DNA from: Streptococcus mitis
Lineage (GTDB): Bacteria > Bacillota > Bacilli > Lactobacillales > Streptococcaceae
DNA: 64,000 bases
Assembly: GCF_009496155.1 (NCBI RefSeq)
Contig: NZ_WIJP01000013.1
Coordinates: 1 to 64,000 of the forward strand
Direction: 5' to 3'
Shown one piece after another: positions 8,685 to 17,140 of the stretch. The notes under the pieces were generated by a model. It saw only the letters and a list, made by a program, of their open reading frames with translations. It searched no databases and was not told the DNA's origin. Numbering within the stretch: position 1 is the stretch's first letter; each line of letters starts with the position of its first letter. The translations under genes and the position numbers were made by a program.

Positions 8685-9449
8685 CTAGAACTTAGAGGCT
8701 ATCTCAAGGCAGAGTTCCAAGGCCTTCTCTAAAGCTTCTGAACCCCAGTCACGACTATCGTACTGGTCCAAGTCTGCTAAGGAATCAGCTGTGAACAACA
8801 ATTCTCCCCAGAGAACCCCACGCAGTTGGGCTACTGCCGCGAGCGCAGAACACTCCATCTCCACAACAGCACAGCCTTCTTCCTTGCGATAAGCCACCTT
8901 TTCAGCCGTTTCTCGGTAAAAACCATCTGTCGTCCAGGTCATGACTTCTTCATAAGGAATCCCTCTATCAACCAAAACTCGCTCAATGGCAGCAATAGCC
9001 TCTGGCTGCATTTCCATATAACGAGAAGGTGCCACATAGTGGTAACTGGCTCCTTCATCTCGCAGAGCGCGAACAGGGACTAGAAAGGCATTTTCTTCTA
9101 TATCAGCCAGCACACCACAGGTTCCAGTGGAAATAATCTGCTCCACACCATAGCCAATCAACCAATCCATAAACTGGGCTGCTGGAGCTGAACCAACAGG
9201 AGCCTGAGCCAAACAAAGTTCCTCGTCCTTGTAGTTAACGACATAGACTGGATAGGTCTTGGTGGCTGAAACGAATTCGCCGACACAATCCGCCCCTACT
9301 TCCCTCGCATAGCGGTCAATCTCCTCACCTAAAAAAGCATAGACACACTTCTTGGGCAAATGCAAATCCAGCCCCTCGTGATCAGGCATGATAACCGCCT
9401 GAGGATTATCATCAAACTCTAAAATAGGAATCGCATGTTTCTGAATCAT
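8685..9449 (-). CDS. Nucleoside phosphorylase (PNP/UDP family)
   Basis: 254 residues of the PNP_UDP_1 fold. ISTGTCGVL (about 110-118) is the phosphate/base-binding glycine motif. CAVVEMECSALAAVAQLRG (about 192-210) carries the VEMExSAL signature that contacts the ribose. The enzyme cleaves a purine or uridine nucleoside with phosphate, releasing base and ribose-1-phosphate in the cytosol. Substrate cannot be fixed from sequence; the closest bacterial families are uridine phosphorylases. AGGAGGTGAG lies before the ATG. It is separated from galM by ~150 bases with no recognisable gene. Confidence 0.82.
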   Translation of the reverse strand: MIQKHAIPILEFDDNPQAVIMPDHEGLDLHLPKKCVYAFLGEEIDRYAREVGADCVGEFVSATKTYPVYVVNYKDEELCLAQAPVGSAPAAQFMDWLIGYGVEQIISTGTCGVLADIEENAFLVPVRALRDEGASYHYVAPSRYMEMQPEAIAAIERVLVDRGIPYEEVMTWTTDGFYRETAEKVAYRKEEGCAVVEMECSALAAVAQLRGVLWGELLFTADSLADLDQYDSRDWGSEALEKALELCLEIASKF

Positions 9450-9598
9450 AACTCACCTCCTCTAATTTTGTACTATTGTATCAAAAGCTGACCGAGTGTC
9501 AAGAGGAAGTTGAGGAACTGAGGAGAAAAAAGCACCCCAGTTTCAACACCTGATATGATGCGTTATTTTAATTTTAAAGACTTTTTGACCAGCTTTTT

Positions 9599-10636
9599 TT
9601 ATTTCACAACAAGTTCATAACGTGTCTTACTGGTAAAGGTTTGACCAGCTTTAAGAATGACTTGGTCTTTGAGGTCACTGTGAATGGCATCTGGTAAAGC
9701 TTGCGCTTCAAGGGCAATCCCATTGTGCTGTACCATTGGCTGACCTCCTATGATGACACTCTCATCCACAAAGTTTGCTGTGTAGACCACAAAGCAAGGA
9801 GCCTCTGTCTTGAAAAGCAGGAAGCGACCTGAGTTTTGGTCATAAAGGAATCCAGCATTGTCATGGCCTGCAGGAAGGGCAAATGGGTGATCCAAACCAG
9901 ATACCAGCTGGATTTGCTCATCTTCTTCTGCAAAAATGTCTTTCAACAAGGCACCATTGTAGATGTGTTTGACCACATCACGATTGGCATCTGGAGTTTT
10001 GGCAGGAACACCGTCGGGAGCAATTGGGTAAATCCCCTCAGTATTTAACTGGAAGACATGACGGTCAATCGTCTGCGTGAAGTCACCAGACAAGTTGAAA
10101 TAGCTGTGGTTGGTCGGATTGACCAGCGTATCCTGATCGGTCATTACCTTGTAGCTGATTTCATAGGCACCAGTTTCTTCCAAGTGGTAACTGATCCAAA
10201 TCTTGAGATTTCCAGGAAATCCTCCTGTCCCATCTGTACGTTCTGTGTAGAGGGTCAAGCCATGGTCGCTCACTTCAACTAGTTCAAACAAGCTAGAATC
10301 CCAACCAGTTGAACCACTGTGGTTACAGTTGCTAGCATTGTTGACTTCAAGGTCATAAGTCTTGCCATTGAGCTCAAAGGTCGCACCTGCAATACGACCT
10401 GCCACAGGACCTACGCTCGCTCCATGCTTAGGACTATTGCCCACATAGCTATCAAAGTCATCAAATCCCAAGATAACGTTGGCAAAATGTCCATCCTTGT
10501 CAGGTGTAACATAGCGCAAGATGGTCGCACCATAAGTCATAACCTCAAGCTGGTAGCCACCGTCAGTTTCAAAGCGATAGGCCAAAATATCTTGTCTCTC
10601 AACATTTCCAAATACACGCTCTGTGTATGCTTTCAT
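9599..10636 (-). CDS. galM: Aldose 1-epimerase (galactose mutarotase)
   Basis: 345 residues, the normal GalM length. Hallmarks in order are GASVGPVAGRIAGATFELNG (about 73-92), NHSGSTGWDSSLF (about 103-115, first catalytic His region), NPTNHSYFNLSGD (about 173-185, catalytic His) and a late IALEAQALPDAI (about 307-318, catalytic Glu). It interconverts alpha and beta anomers of galactose, feeding the Leloir or tagatose routes. It lies next to agaS, the PTS genes and bgaC, all concerned with galactose or N-acetylgalactosamine from host glycans. AAAGGAG precedes the ATG. Confidence 0.92.
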   Translation of the reverse strand: MKAYTERVFGNVERQDILAYRFETDGGYQLEVMTYGATILRYVTPDKDGHFANVILGFDDFDSYVGNSPKHGASVGPVAGRIAGATFELNGKTYDLEVNNASNCNHSGSTGWDSSLFELVEVSDHGLTLYTERTDGTGGFPGNLKIWISYHLEETGAYEISYKVMTDQDTLVNPTNHSYFNLSGDFTQTIDRHVFQLNTEGIYPIAPDGVPAKTPDANRDVVKHIYNGALLKDIFAEEDEQIQLVSGLDHPFALPAGHDNAGFLYDQNSGRFLLFKTEAPCFVVYTANFVDESVIIGGQPMVQHNGIALEAQALPDAIHSDLKDQVILKAGQTFTSKTRYELVVK

Positions 10637-10670
10637 TCTATTCTCCTTTTACTATTTCTCTCAAGCAAAC

Positions 10671-10704
10671 AAACCATAGAAAGCCTACTGACAATCTATG
10701 GTTT
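10671..10704. promoter_or_regulatory. Perfect 10-bp inverted repeat upstream of galM
   Basis: AAACCATAGA and TCTATGGTTT are separated by 14 bases. On the minus strand the repeat lies ~35 bases before the galM ATG and downstream of a TTGACA-like -35 (around 10729-10734). It may be an operator or a structured leader; there is no T-run, so it is not an ordinary terminator. Confidence 0.45.
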
Positions 10705-10753
10705 ATCTGATAATTTACAAATCCTCTTGTCAAGAATTCATAAACACTACCTT

Positions 10754-10950
10754 ATACTCAATGAAAATCAAAGAGCAAACTAGGAAGCTAGCCACAGGCT
10801 GCTCAAAGCACTGCTTTGAGGTTGTAGATAGAACTGACGAAGTTAGCTCAAAGCACTGCTTTGAGGTTGTAGATAGAACTGACGAAGTCAGTAACATCTA
10901 TACGGCAAGGCGAAGCTGACGTAGTTTGAATTTGATTTTCGAAGAGTATT
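10754..10950. repeat. BOX element (boxA, two boxB-like modules, boxC)
   Basis: It starts with the boxC end (ATACTCAATGAAAATC) and carries two GAGGTTGTAGATAGAACTGA-type modules. It ends with the boxA end (CTACGGCAAGGCGAAGC-like, then TTTCGAAGAGTATT). The last bases reach the agaS stop codon. Confidence 0.9.
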
Positions 10951-12115
10951 ACTTTTGATATTCGTGGATGATAACACCTTGTACCACACGGTTTACTGTA
11001 CCTGTAGGAGACGGTGTATCTGGTTTATTTTCTACCTTGAGTGAAGTCAATAGGGCAAAGAGTTGGGCATAAACGATGTATGGGAAGACACGATAAATAT
11101 CATTCAAGACACCGCCACAACCAAGTGCCACTTCTTTGACATTTTCAAGACCAAAGGCTTGATCACTCAAAAGCACAACACGACGAGCAATCTGGTCACC
11201 AGCAACTTCACGAACCAAGTCCAAGTCGTACTTACGAGTGTAGTCTGTCGTTGTACCAAAGACCAAAACAACTGTATCTTCGTTGATAAGAGATTTTGGA
11301 CCGTGACGGAACCCGACTGGACTTTCATACATAGTCGCAACTTGACCAGCAGTTAGTTCCAAAATCTTGAGCTGAGCTTCATGAGCAAGTCCAAAGTAAG
11401 GACCCGCACCAAGGTAGATGACACGGTTAAAGTCTAAATCAACAAGCTCTTTGACATCTTCTGCATTGTCTAAAACTTTACGTGCAAGACTAGATACAAC
11501 TTCAAAACGTTCAGCTTTCACAGCAAATTCTGTAGGATCAAAGACCAAGAGAGCTGTTAACATCATAGACGTAAAGCTAGAGGTCATGGCAAAGCCAGCA
11601 TCATTAGAAGCAGCTGGTTGCAAAAGCAAAAGATTGCGGTCATCTCCATGAGCTTGGAGAGCCAATTTACCATCTGCTGCACAAGTAATCGTCACTTGAT
11701 AAAGCTCATCCACCAAGGCTTTGGCCAACTCAACAGTCGCCACACTTTCAGGTGAGTTCCCACTACGAGCAAAAGATACAAGGACAGTCGCCACATCTTT
11801 TTTCAAATAAGTTTCTGGATTGGCAACAATATCTGTGGTCGCAATAGCATTGAAATTCCACTTGCGTTCGTCATAGACTTCCTTAAAGTAAGGTACCAAG
11901 GTATCTCCCACATAAGCAGAAGTCCCAGCACCTGTCAAGATAACCTTGATATAGTCATGTTTATCAGCAATCCCTTGTAGAAAGGCTGCAATTTCTTCAC
12001 GTTTTGCTTGATAAGATTCAAAAGCTTCTTTCCATACATCAGGCTGTTGGTAGATTTCACGTGTAGTGATTTCTGCACCCAATTCAATCAAGTCTTCTTT
12101 TGTATAATGTAGCAT
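10949..12115 (-). CDS. agaS: SIS-domain sugar isomerase AgaS (galactosamine-6-phosphate deaminase/isomerase type)
   Basis: 388 residues with two SIS sugar-phosphate isomerase domains. The first contains VILTGAGTSAYVGDT (about 58-72) and SFARSGNSPESVATVELA (about 113-130). The second has VIYLGAGPYFGLAHEAQLK (about 232-250), then PVGFRHGPKSLI. AgaS proteins deaminate and isomerise galactosamine-6-phosphate (or a related amino sugar phosphate) after PTS uptake. It follows the PTS genes on the same strand, separated by a BOX element and a hairpin. The RBS is AGAGGA. Its TAA stop lies inside the final bases of the downstream BOX element. Confidence 0.88.
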   Translation of the reverse strand: MLHYTKEDLIELGAEITTREIYQQPDVWKEAFESYQAKREEIAAFLQGIADKHDYIKVILTGAGTSAYVGDTLVPYFKEVYDERKWNFNAIATTDIVANPETYLKKDVATVLVSFARSGNSPESVATVELAKALVDELYQVTITCAADGKLALQAHGDDRNLLLLQPAASNDAGFAMTSSFTSMMLTALLVFDPTEFAVKAERFEVVSSLARKVLDNAEDVKELVDLDFNRVIYLGAGPYFGLAHEAQLKILELTAGQVATMYESPVGFRHGPKSLINEDTVVLVFGTTTDYTRKYDLDLVREVAGDQIARRVVLLSDQAFGLENVKEVALGCGGVLNDIYRVFPYIVYAQLFALLTSLKVENKPDTPSPTGTVNRVVQGVIIHEYQK

Positions 12116-12139
12116 TGAGTTCCTCTTTTTCTATCAAAT

Positions 12140-12168
12140 ATGGGAATGGGAGTAAGCCCCATTCCCAT
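12140..12168 (-). other. Perfect 11-bp hairpin in the agaS leader
   Basis: ATGGGAATGGG, seven-base loop, CCCATTCCCAT, ~25 bases upstream of the agaS start. There is no following T-run on either strand, so it may act as an mRNA processing or stability element between the PTS genes and agaS rather than a terminator. Confidence 0.5.
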
Positions 12169-12216
12169 GTATATTCTATATAAAATGCTCTAACGATTTT
12201 CACGTTGTCACATCGT

Positions 12217-12415
12217 ATACTCAATGAAAATCAAAGAGCAAACTAGGAAACTAGCCGCAGGTTGCTCAAAGCACTGCTTTGAGGTTGCCAGATAAGACTG
12301 ACGAAGTCAGCTCAAAACACTGTTTTGAGGTTGTAGATAGAACTGACGAAGTCAGTAACTTATACCTACGGCAAGGCGACACTAGTATGGTTTAAAGAGA
12401 TTTTCGAAGAGTATT
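12217..12415. repeat. BOX element (boxA, two boxB-like modules, boxC)
   Basis: It has the same architecture as the element beyond agaS. The boxA end (TTTCGAAGAGTATT) overlaps the TAA stop codon of the PTS EIIA gene. Confidence 0.9.
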
Positions 12416-12818
12416 ATTCATCTTCATCATCATCGAAGCCAGCTAACAGGTCATTAACTTTCACAATGCTTTCTGCAGCACGGTTCTTATAGTCCGCATC
12501 TGCACCTGTAAGGCTCGCATTGATGAATTCAATCACCATTGGAAGATTCATCCCTGCGTAAAGTTCGATGTCACGACCTTCCATAATCAAACGGCTTACC
12601 ACGTTACATGGTGTTCCACCGAGAAGATCCGCAAAGACTAGGAAATCATCTAATCCTTCAATAGCAGCTTCAAATTTTGCAGTAAATTCTTCTGGGCCAT
12701 CTTCTGGAAGAAGAGCCACTGCATGAATGTTGTCTTGTGGACCCATGATCATTTCAGTGCTACCTTTAAGTTCTTCACAGAAGCGACCATGACTCACCAA
12801 AATTAATGATTTAGCCAT
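12414..12818 (-). CDS. PTS mannose-family EIIA component
   Basis: 134 residues. The N-terminal SLILVSHGRFCEELK puts the phosphorylated histidine at His10, and FADLLGGTPCNVVSRL (about 82-97) is the family's second signature. It receives phosphate from HPr and passes it to EIIB. The C-terminus is a short acidic run that ends in the BOX sequence. It is third in an EIIB-EIIC-EIID-EIIA set downstream of bgaC. That context points to uptake of a galactose-containing disaccharide or N-acetylgalactosamine released from host glycans. Confidence 0.9.
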   Translation of the reverse strand: MAKSLILVSHGRFCEELKGSTEMIMGPQDNIHAVALLPEDGPEEFTAKFEAAIEGLDDFLVFADLLGGTPCNVVSRLIMEGRDIELYAGMNLPMVIEFINASLTGADADYKNRAAESIVKVNDLLAGFDDDEDE

Positions 12819-12821
12819 AAA

Positions 12822-13643
12822 TTATGCGCCCATTCCAAGTACAAATTTACCAAAGGCAGAAAGAGCCAAAGCAAGTACGATAATAATACCGATAGCTTTA
12901 GTAGAGTTCATACCTTTCTTACCAAGCAACCAGAAGATAAAGGCAGTAAAGATTGCTGGAAGCAAACGTGGGAAGATTTGGTTCAAGATGTCTTGGAAGT
13001 CAATCATCTTTTCACCGATTGGCAATTTGTAAGAAATTTCAAAGTTGATCATTGTTGCTACAAGAGCACCCATCATGAAGACACCAAGTACAGATGCAGC
13101 GTCAATCAAAGCTGTCAAAGTACTTTGCATGTTGTTGATAAGGTTAACCCCTTCTTTGTAGGCAAATTCCAATTGTTTCCAACGGAAGATGTCATACGCT
13201 ACTGCAACTGCGATCCAAAGGAAGATACCCCATGGTTGGCCAGCGATAGCCATAGTTGCTGCGATAGAACCCATGATAGCAGGTACAAGTGAACCAAAGA
13301 TAGTATCTCCAAGAGGAGCGAATGGTCCCATCAAACCTGTCTTGATACCGTTAACGGCATCTTTTGAACCCACACCATCTTTTTCTTCCATAGCAAGGTC
13401 AAAACCAGCGATAATTGTGTGGAAGAATGGTGAAGTATTGAAGAATTGAGTATGAACTTTCATCATTTCTTTCAATTCAGGAGTTCCATCCCCATACATT
13501 TTACGCAATTGAGGCAAGATCATGTAAAGGTAACCAGAAGCTTGCATACGTTCGTAGTTCCAACCTAATTGGAAAGTAAACAAGCTACGTTTGTTGATTT
13601 GATTAAAATCTTCTTTTGTAAGTTTGTAATTAGAATTCGTCAT
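12822..13643 (-). CDS. PTS mannose-family EIID component
   Basis: 273 residues from the ATG at 13643; a start 15 bases earlier lacks a better RBS. The characteristic EIID N-terminus (LFTFQLGWNYERMQASGYLY, then FFNTSPFF) is followed by GLMGPFAPLGDTIFGSL (about 105-121). Hydrophobic membrane segments run to the C-terminus. It forms the membrane channel together with EIIC. Its start overlaps the end of the EIIC gene by 14 bases, indicating translational coupling; the EIIA gene begins three bases after its stop. Confidence 0.92.
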   Translation of the reverse strand: MTNSNYKLTKEDFNQINKRSLFTFQLGWNYERMQASGYLYMILPQLRKMYGDGTPELKEMMKVHTQFFNTSPFFHTIIAGFDLAMEEKDGVGSKDAVNGIKTGLMGPFAPLGDTIFGSLVPAIMGSIAATMAIAGQPWGIFLWIAVAVAYDIFRWKQLEFAYKEGVNLINNMQSTLTALIDAASVLGVFMMGALVATMINFEISYKLPIGEKMIDFQDILNQIFPRLLPAIFTAFIFWLLGKKGMNSTKAIGIIIVLALALSAFGKFVLGMGA

Positions 13644-14535
13644 CTTCGATTTCCCCACTTTCTGATGGTGTAGAAGGTGCTACCACAGCTACTTTTTGGC
13701 TATTTTTGAAGTGAAGCACTGCAAGGAAGATACCTACGATAGAGATACCAATCATAGACAAACCTTTAAAGTTGTTGACAAAAGCAATTTTTTCAGCAAC
13801 ATCTTTAGGTAGAGTACCTACGATACCAGCAACAGCGCCACCAAGACCTGTTACATATGAGTAAAGAACAGTCAACATAGCTGTCAAACCAAATCCCATA
13901 GCAAGGTAGTGAAGGTTACGTTTAACTGGAAGGTAACGAAGCAAGATTGCAAATCCAAGACCTGGAAGCATACGTCCTGCAAGTGTCAAACCATCTGCAA
14001 CCCATTGGTATTCTTTAACGAAGTCTACAACTGATTGTACGAAGGCACCACCAAAGGCAAGCGCGAAGAAGACTGGAAGGGCACGAGATAGAGCCCAAGG
14101 AATCGCACCAAGCAAGTAGTTGCGTTCGATTCCTTTGTAGTCAAAGCGTTCGATTGCAGCATCCACACGGTGAGCGAAGAAGGTAGTAGTCATACGTCCA
14201 AGAACGTCGAAGTAAGTCAAGAGAGCTGCTACTGGCACAGCGATTGTTGTAATCGCAAGTGCTGTATCAATTCCTTGTGAAACAGAGAAGGCTGTCGCAA
14301 GAACCGCACCAGAAGTTGCGTCGATACGAGAAGCACCACCGAAGGTACCAACCCCAAGAACGAACAGTTGCAAGTTACCACCGATAAGCAGACCAGTAGT
14401 CACATCTCCCATGATTAAACCAGTAATGAAACCAGCAAATACAGGGGAACCTGCAGATGAAACGATCGTCAACTCATCACAGATTTGATAAGCTGAGTAC
14501 AAAGTGAGAAGTAAAATTTGCCACCATTGTATCAT
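13630..14535 (-). CDS. PTS mannose-family EIIC component
   Basis: 301 residues, largely hydrophobic with about eight to ten membrane spans. Family features are the N-terminal LLTLYSAYQICDELTIVSS, then GDVTTGLLIGGNLQLFVLGV (about 49-68) and RIDATSGAVLATAFS. It binds and translocates the sugar through the membrane. A short acidic C-terminal tail (SGEIEDDEF) overlaps the start of the EIID gene. It is preceded by the EIIB gene with a 26-base gap containing GGAGGT. Confidence 0.92.
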   Translation of the reverse strand: MIQWWQILLLTLYSAYQICDELTIVSSAGSPVFAGFITGLIMGDVTTGLLIGGNLQLFVLGVGTFGGASRIDATSGAVLATAFSVSQGIDTALAITTIAVPVAALLTYFDVLGRMTTTFFAHRVDAAIERFDYKGIERNYLLGAIPWALSRALPVFFALAFGGAFVQSVVDFVKEYQWVADGLTLAGRMLPGLGFAILLRYLPVKRNLHYLAMGFGLTAMLTVLYSYVTGLGGAVAGIVGTLPKDVAEKIAFVNNFKGLSMIGISIVGIFLAVLHFKNSQKVAVVAPSTPSESGEIEDDEF

Positions 14536-14561
14536 AACAATGACCTCCTAAAAATTTTTTC

Positions 14562-15038
14562 CTATTTTAATAAGCTCAAAAAGTCTGAAACTGGATCATT
14601 TGGAACCATTTGAGCAGTAAGTTTAACACCTTTTTCTGCCAGTTTGTGGAAGTCTTCCACATCCTTATCCACTACGTTGATAGAACGTGTGATGGCGCGA
14701 GTTTCTGGTGTTTGAGACATATTCCCAACATTGAGAGTTTCAAGTGGTACACCTGCTTCTACCAAACCAAGGAAACGGTCTGGTTTACGAGCAACGATAA
14801 AGAGACGTTGGCTATCGTATTTACCAGCAAGAATATTGGCTGCCGCTTTTTCAATTGGCAAAATACTCAATTTCACACCTGGTGGTGTCGCTAGTTTCAA
14901 ACCACTCTTTTCAACGTCGTTGTTGACAACTTCGTCATCCACAACCATAATACGTGAAACATTTAGTTTTCCAGCCCAAAGATTGGCTACTTGTCCGTGG
15001 ATCAAACGTCCATCGATACGGCATCCTACAATTGTCAT
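14562..15038 (-). CDS. PTS mannose-family EIIB component
   Basis: 158 residues. GCRIDGRLIHGQVANLW (about 5-21) carries the phosphorylated histidine at His14; VDDEVVNND and the C-terminal LTAQMVPNDP complete the usual profile. This cytosolic subunit transfers phosphate from EIIA to the incoming sugar. Its start overlaps the bgaC stop by four bases, so the PTS is translated together with the galactosidase. Confidence 0.93.
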   Translation of the reverse strand: MTIVGCRIDGRLIHGQVANLWAGKLNVSRIMVVDDEVVNNDVEKSGLKLATPPGVKLSILPIEKAAANILAGKYDSQRLFIVARKPDRFLGLVEAGVPLETLNVGNMSQTPETRAITRSINVVDKDVEDFHKLAEKGVKLTAQMVPNDPVSDFLSLLK

Positions 15039-16822
15039 AAATTTTCCCCCTTTATGTGTTTTAGTGTAGGTTTACGAGTTAAATGAATCTCTTCTTTATA
15101 TTCACCCTCTGTTTCAAAGATGATGATGCGGTTGGCACCTTCCTTGAGATAGCTATGAGGGATATAAAGCGAGAGTGTTGGGCCGACATTCCAAAAACGT
15201 CCTAGATTCTGCCCATTGACAAAGGCAACTCCCTTACCAAACTCAGACAAGTCTAGGTAAGTATCTTTTGGCTCTTGGACTGTAAAGTCATAAGCGTAAA
15301 AGGCTGGTTGTCCTTCTGTCCATCCTTTTGAAAAATCAATTTTCTCAGGATTATCTAGTGGGAGTGGATAGTGTTTCCAGTTTAGTAAGAAATGCAAATC
15401 CTTACAAACCCCTGTCCGAATTCCCTTACGTTGCGTATCCGCTAAGAACTTGTGCCCATAGTTGACACGCCCCATATTTTCTACCAAGATATCCAGTCTA
15501 GATAGCGCTTTCTTTTTACCTTGATAAAAAATATCTTCCCCAATCTCGGTTTGATATTGGGTTTCAACCCACTGACCATCGATATAAAGCTGAGCCCTAT
15601 CCCGACCATCAATGATACGAAGTCTTTCTTCTTCTGCATCCCAGTTTGTTTCTGTTCGATAGAGTAGATAGCCATAACTTTGTCCCAACTCCTCCATCTT
15701 TTGAGGATAAAGGCTTTCTACTGGACTAGATAAGCTATCCAAGGTTTCAAACAAGGAAACTTTTTCAACTAGTGGAATAGCATTCACTTTCATACTTTCC
15801 TTATAGAGCGGTTCCAACTGCGGATACTCTGGAAAATGTGTTGCCATCATCTTCTTGACTGCCAAGTACTTAGCCGTTGGATTTCCTTCTTCATCCAGAA
15901 GGGCATCGTAATCATATGATGTGACTTGTGGCAAGTCCAAGGTCCCTCGAGCCGAGCAACCATTCATGAAACCAAAGTTTGTACCACCATGGAACATGTA
16001 TAGATTGATGGAACCTTGCTCCAAAACTTCTCGAACTGCATCTGCCAACTCTTTGGGATCCCGTGTGATAATCGGTTCTTTCCAACGATTGAACCAACCA
16101 TCCCAGAACTCCATACACATGAGTGGCCATTTCTTACCATATTCATCAAAGAATTCCTGCATCTGTGAAAAATTGTAAGGTGCCTTAGAACCAAAGTTTC
16201 CTGTTACAAAGAGGTCATCTTCAATTAAGGTTCCCGCTTTCAGAGTAGCTCTCCAAGGCCCATCTGATGTAAAGAGGGGACAGGTTACGCCACGATCTTC
16301 CATCAACTGCCGAATGGCTCTCAGATAAGCCTTATCTTCTCCGTAAGAACCATACTCATTTTCAACCTGCATCATGAGTATATTGCCACCATTGTCCAAT
16401 AAATGTGGAACCAATCTTGGCAATAATTGATCATAGTAACGACCAACTGCCTCGATATATGCTGGGTCGGATGAGCGAATTCGCATATTCTTGGTTAAAA
16501 GCCAAGCTGGTAAGCCACCGAATTCCCACTCCGCACAGATAAATGGTGACGGACGTACAATAGCATAGAGGCCTAAATCTTGTGCTGTTTGGAGAAATCT
16601 CTCCAAATCCAGAGCTCCTTCAAAGTTAAACTCACCCTCACGGGGTTCGTGTAGATTCCAAGCAACGTAAGTCTCTACCGTGTTAAAACCAAGAGCCTTC
16701 AAGTTGTAGAGCGAATGAGACCAATCTTCTGGCGGAATCCTAAAATAATGAATGGCGCCAGACAAAATCTTGAACGGTTTCCCATCTAAATAGAAATCGT
16801 CCCTAATCTCAAATCGTGTCAT
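15035..16822 (-). CDS. bgaC: Intracellular/surface GH35 beta-galactosidase BgaC
   Basis: 595 residues from the ATG at 16822 (AAGG seven bases upstream). This matches the BgaC length I recall; an upstream in-frame start adds six residues without an RBS. The GH35 catalytic domain occupies about 1-330. LSGAIHYFRIPPEDW is at about 17-31, QVENEYGSYG at about 152-161 carries the acid/base Glu, and CMEFWDGWFNRW at about 228-239 carries the nucleophile Glu. A beta-sandwich C-terminal region follows. No signal peptide or LPxTG is visible. The published enzyme prefers Gal-beta-1,3-GlcNAc. It leads the PTS operon, so cleaved galactose-containing sugars can be imported and processed together. Confidence 0.95.
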   Translation of the reverse strand: MTRFEIRDDFYLDGKPFKILSGAIHYFRIPPEDWSHSLYNLKALGFNTVETYVAWNLHEPREGEFNFEGALDLERFLQTAQDLGLYAIVRPSPFICAEWEFGGLPAWLLTKNMRIRSSDPAYIEAVGRYYDQLLPRLVPHLLDNGGNILMMQVENEYGSYGEDKAYLRAIRQLMEDRGVTCPLFTSDGPWRATLKAGTLIEDDLFVTGNFGSKAPYNFSQMQEFFDEYGKKWPLMCMEFWDGWFNRWKEPIITRDPKELADAVREVLEQGSINLYMFHGGTNFGFMNGCSARGTLDLPQVTSYDYDALLDEEGNPTAKYLAVKKMMATHFPEYPQLEPLYKESMKVNAIPLVEKVSLFETLDSLSSPVESLYPQKMEELGQSYGYLLYRTETNWDAEEERLRIIDGRDRAQLYIDGQWVETQYQTEIGEDIFYQGKKKALSRLDILVENMGRVNYGHKFLADTQRKGIRTGVCKDLHFLLNWKHYPLPLDNPEKIDFSKGWTEGQPAFYAYDFTVQEPKDTYLDLSEFGKGVAFVNGQNLGRFWNVGPTLSLYIPHSYLKEGANRIIIFETEGEYKEEIHLTRKPTLKHIKGENL

Positions 16823-16844
16823 ATTATTACCTTCTGACAATTAA

Positions 16845-16902
16845 AGTTCACGCTTTCATTTGTTGATATAGTAAATATATCTCAATATCCTGCATTTGTC
16901 AA
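16845..16902 (-). promoter_or_regulatory. bgaC-PTS operon promoter with overlapping cre-like site
   Basis: The minus strand has TTGACA (16897-16902), a 17-base spacer and TATATT (16874-16879), a near-consensus sigma-A promoter. Downstream, ATGAAAGCGTGAACT (16845-16859) matches the catabolite-response consensus at all but one position. CcpA repression is therefore plausible, together with the divergently encoded BgaR. The rest of the ~300-base region up to bgaR is very A/T-rich and shows no gene. Confidence 0.7.
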
Positions 16903-17140
16903 TAGGTTTTCACAATTTTTTTCATTTTTAACTAACTTTTACACAAAAAACTTATAAAAATCTCTAATTCATAACAATAGCATCCTTTAAAAACCATGTA
17001 TAAAAATGTATGTTTTTCTATTAATTTCGAGGTAAATTAACCTTATACCCTATTATTCTAATTTTTTTATTCAAAACTCTACTATTCTTTTCAATTTTAT
17101 GGTAAAATTTTTAGTGGAAAAGGAAAATCGAGGTGAAAAC

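Noticed and set aside
10698..10919. 73-residue plus-strand open frame upstream of galM
   Set aside because: Again BOX-derived sequence, with no independent coding evidence.
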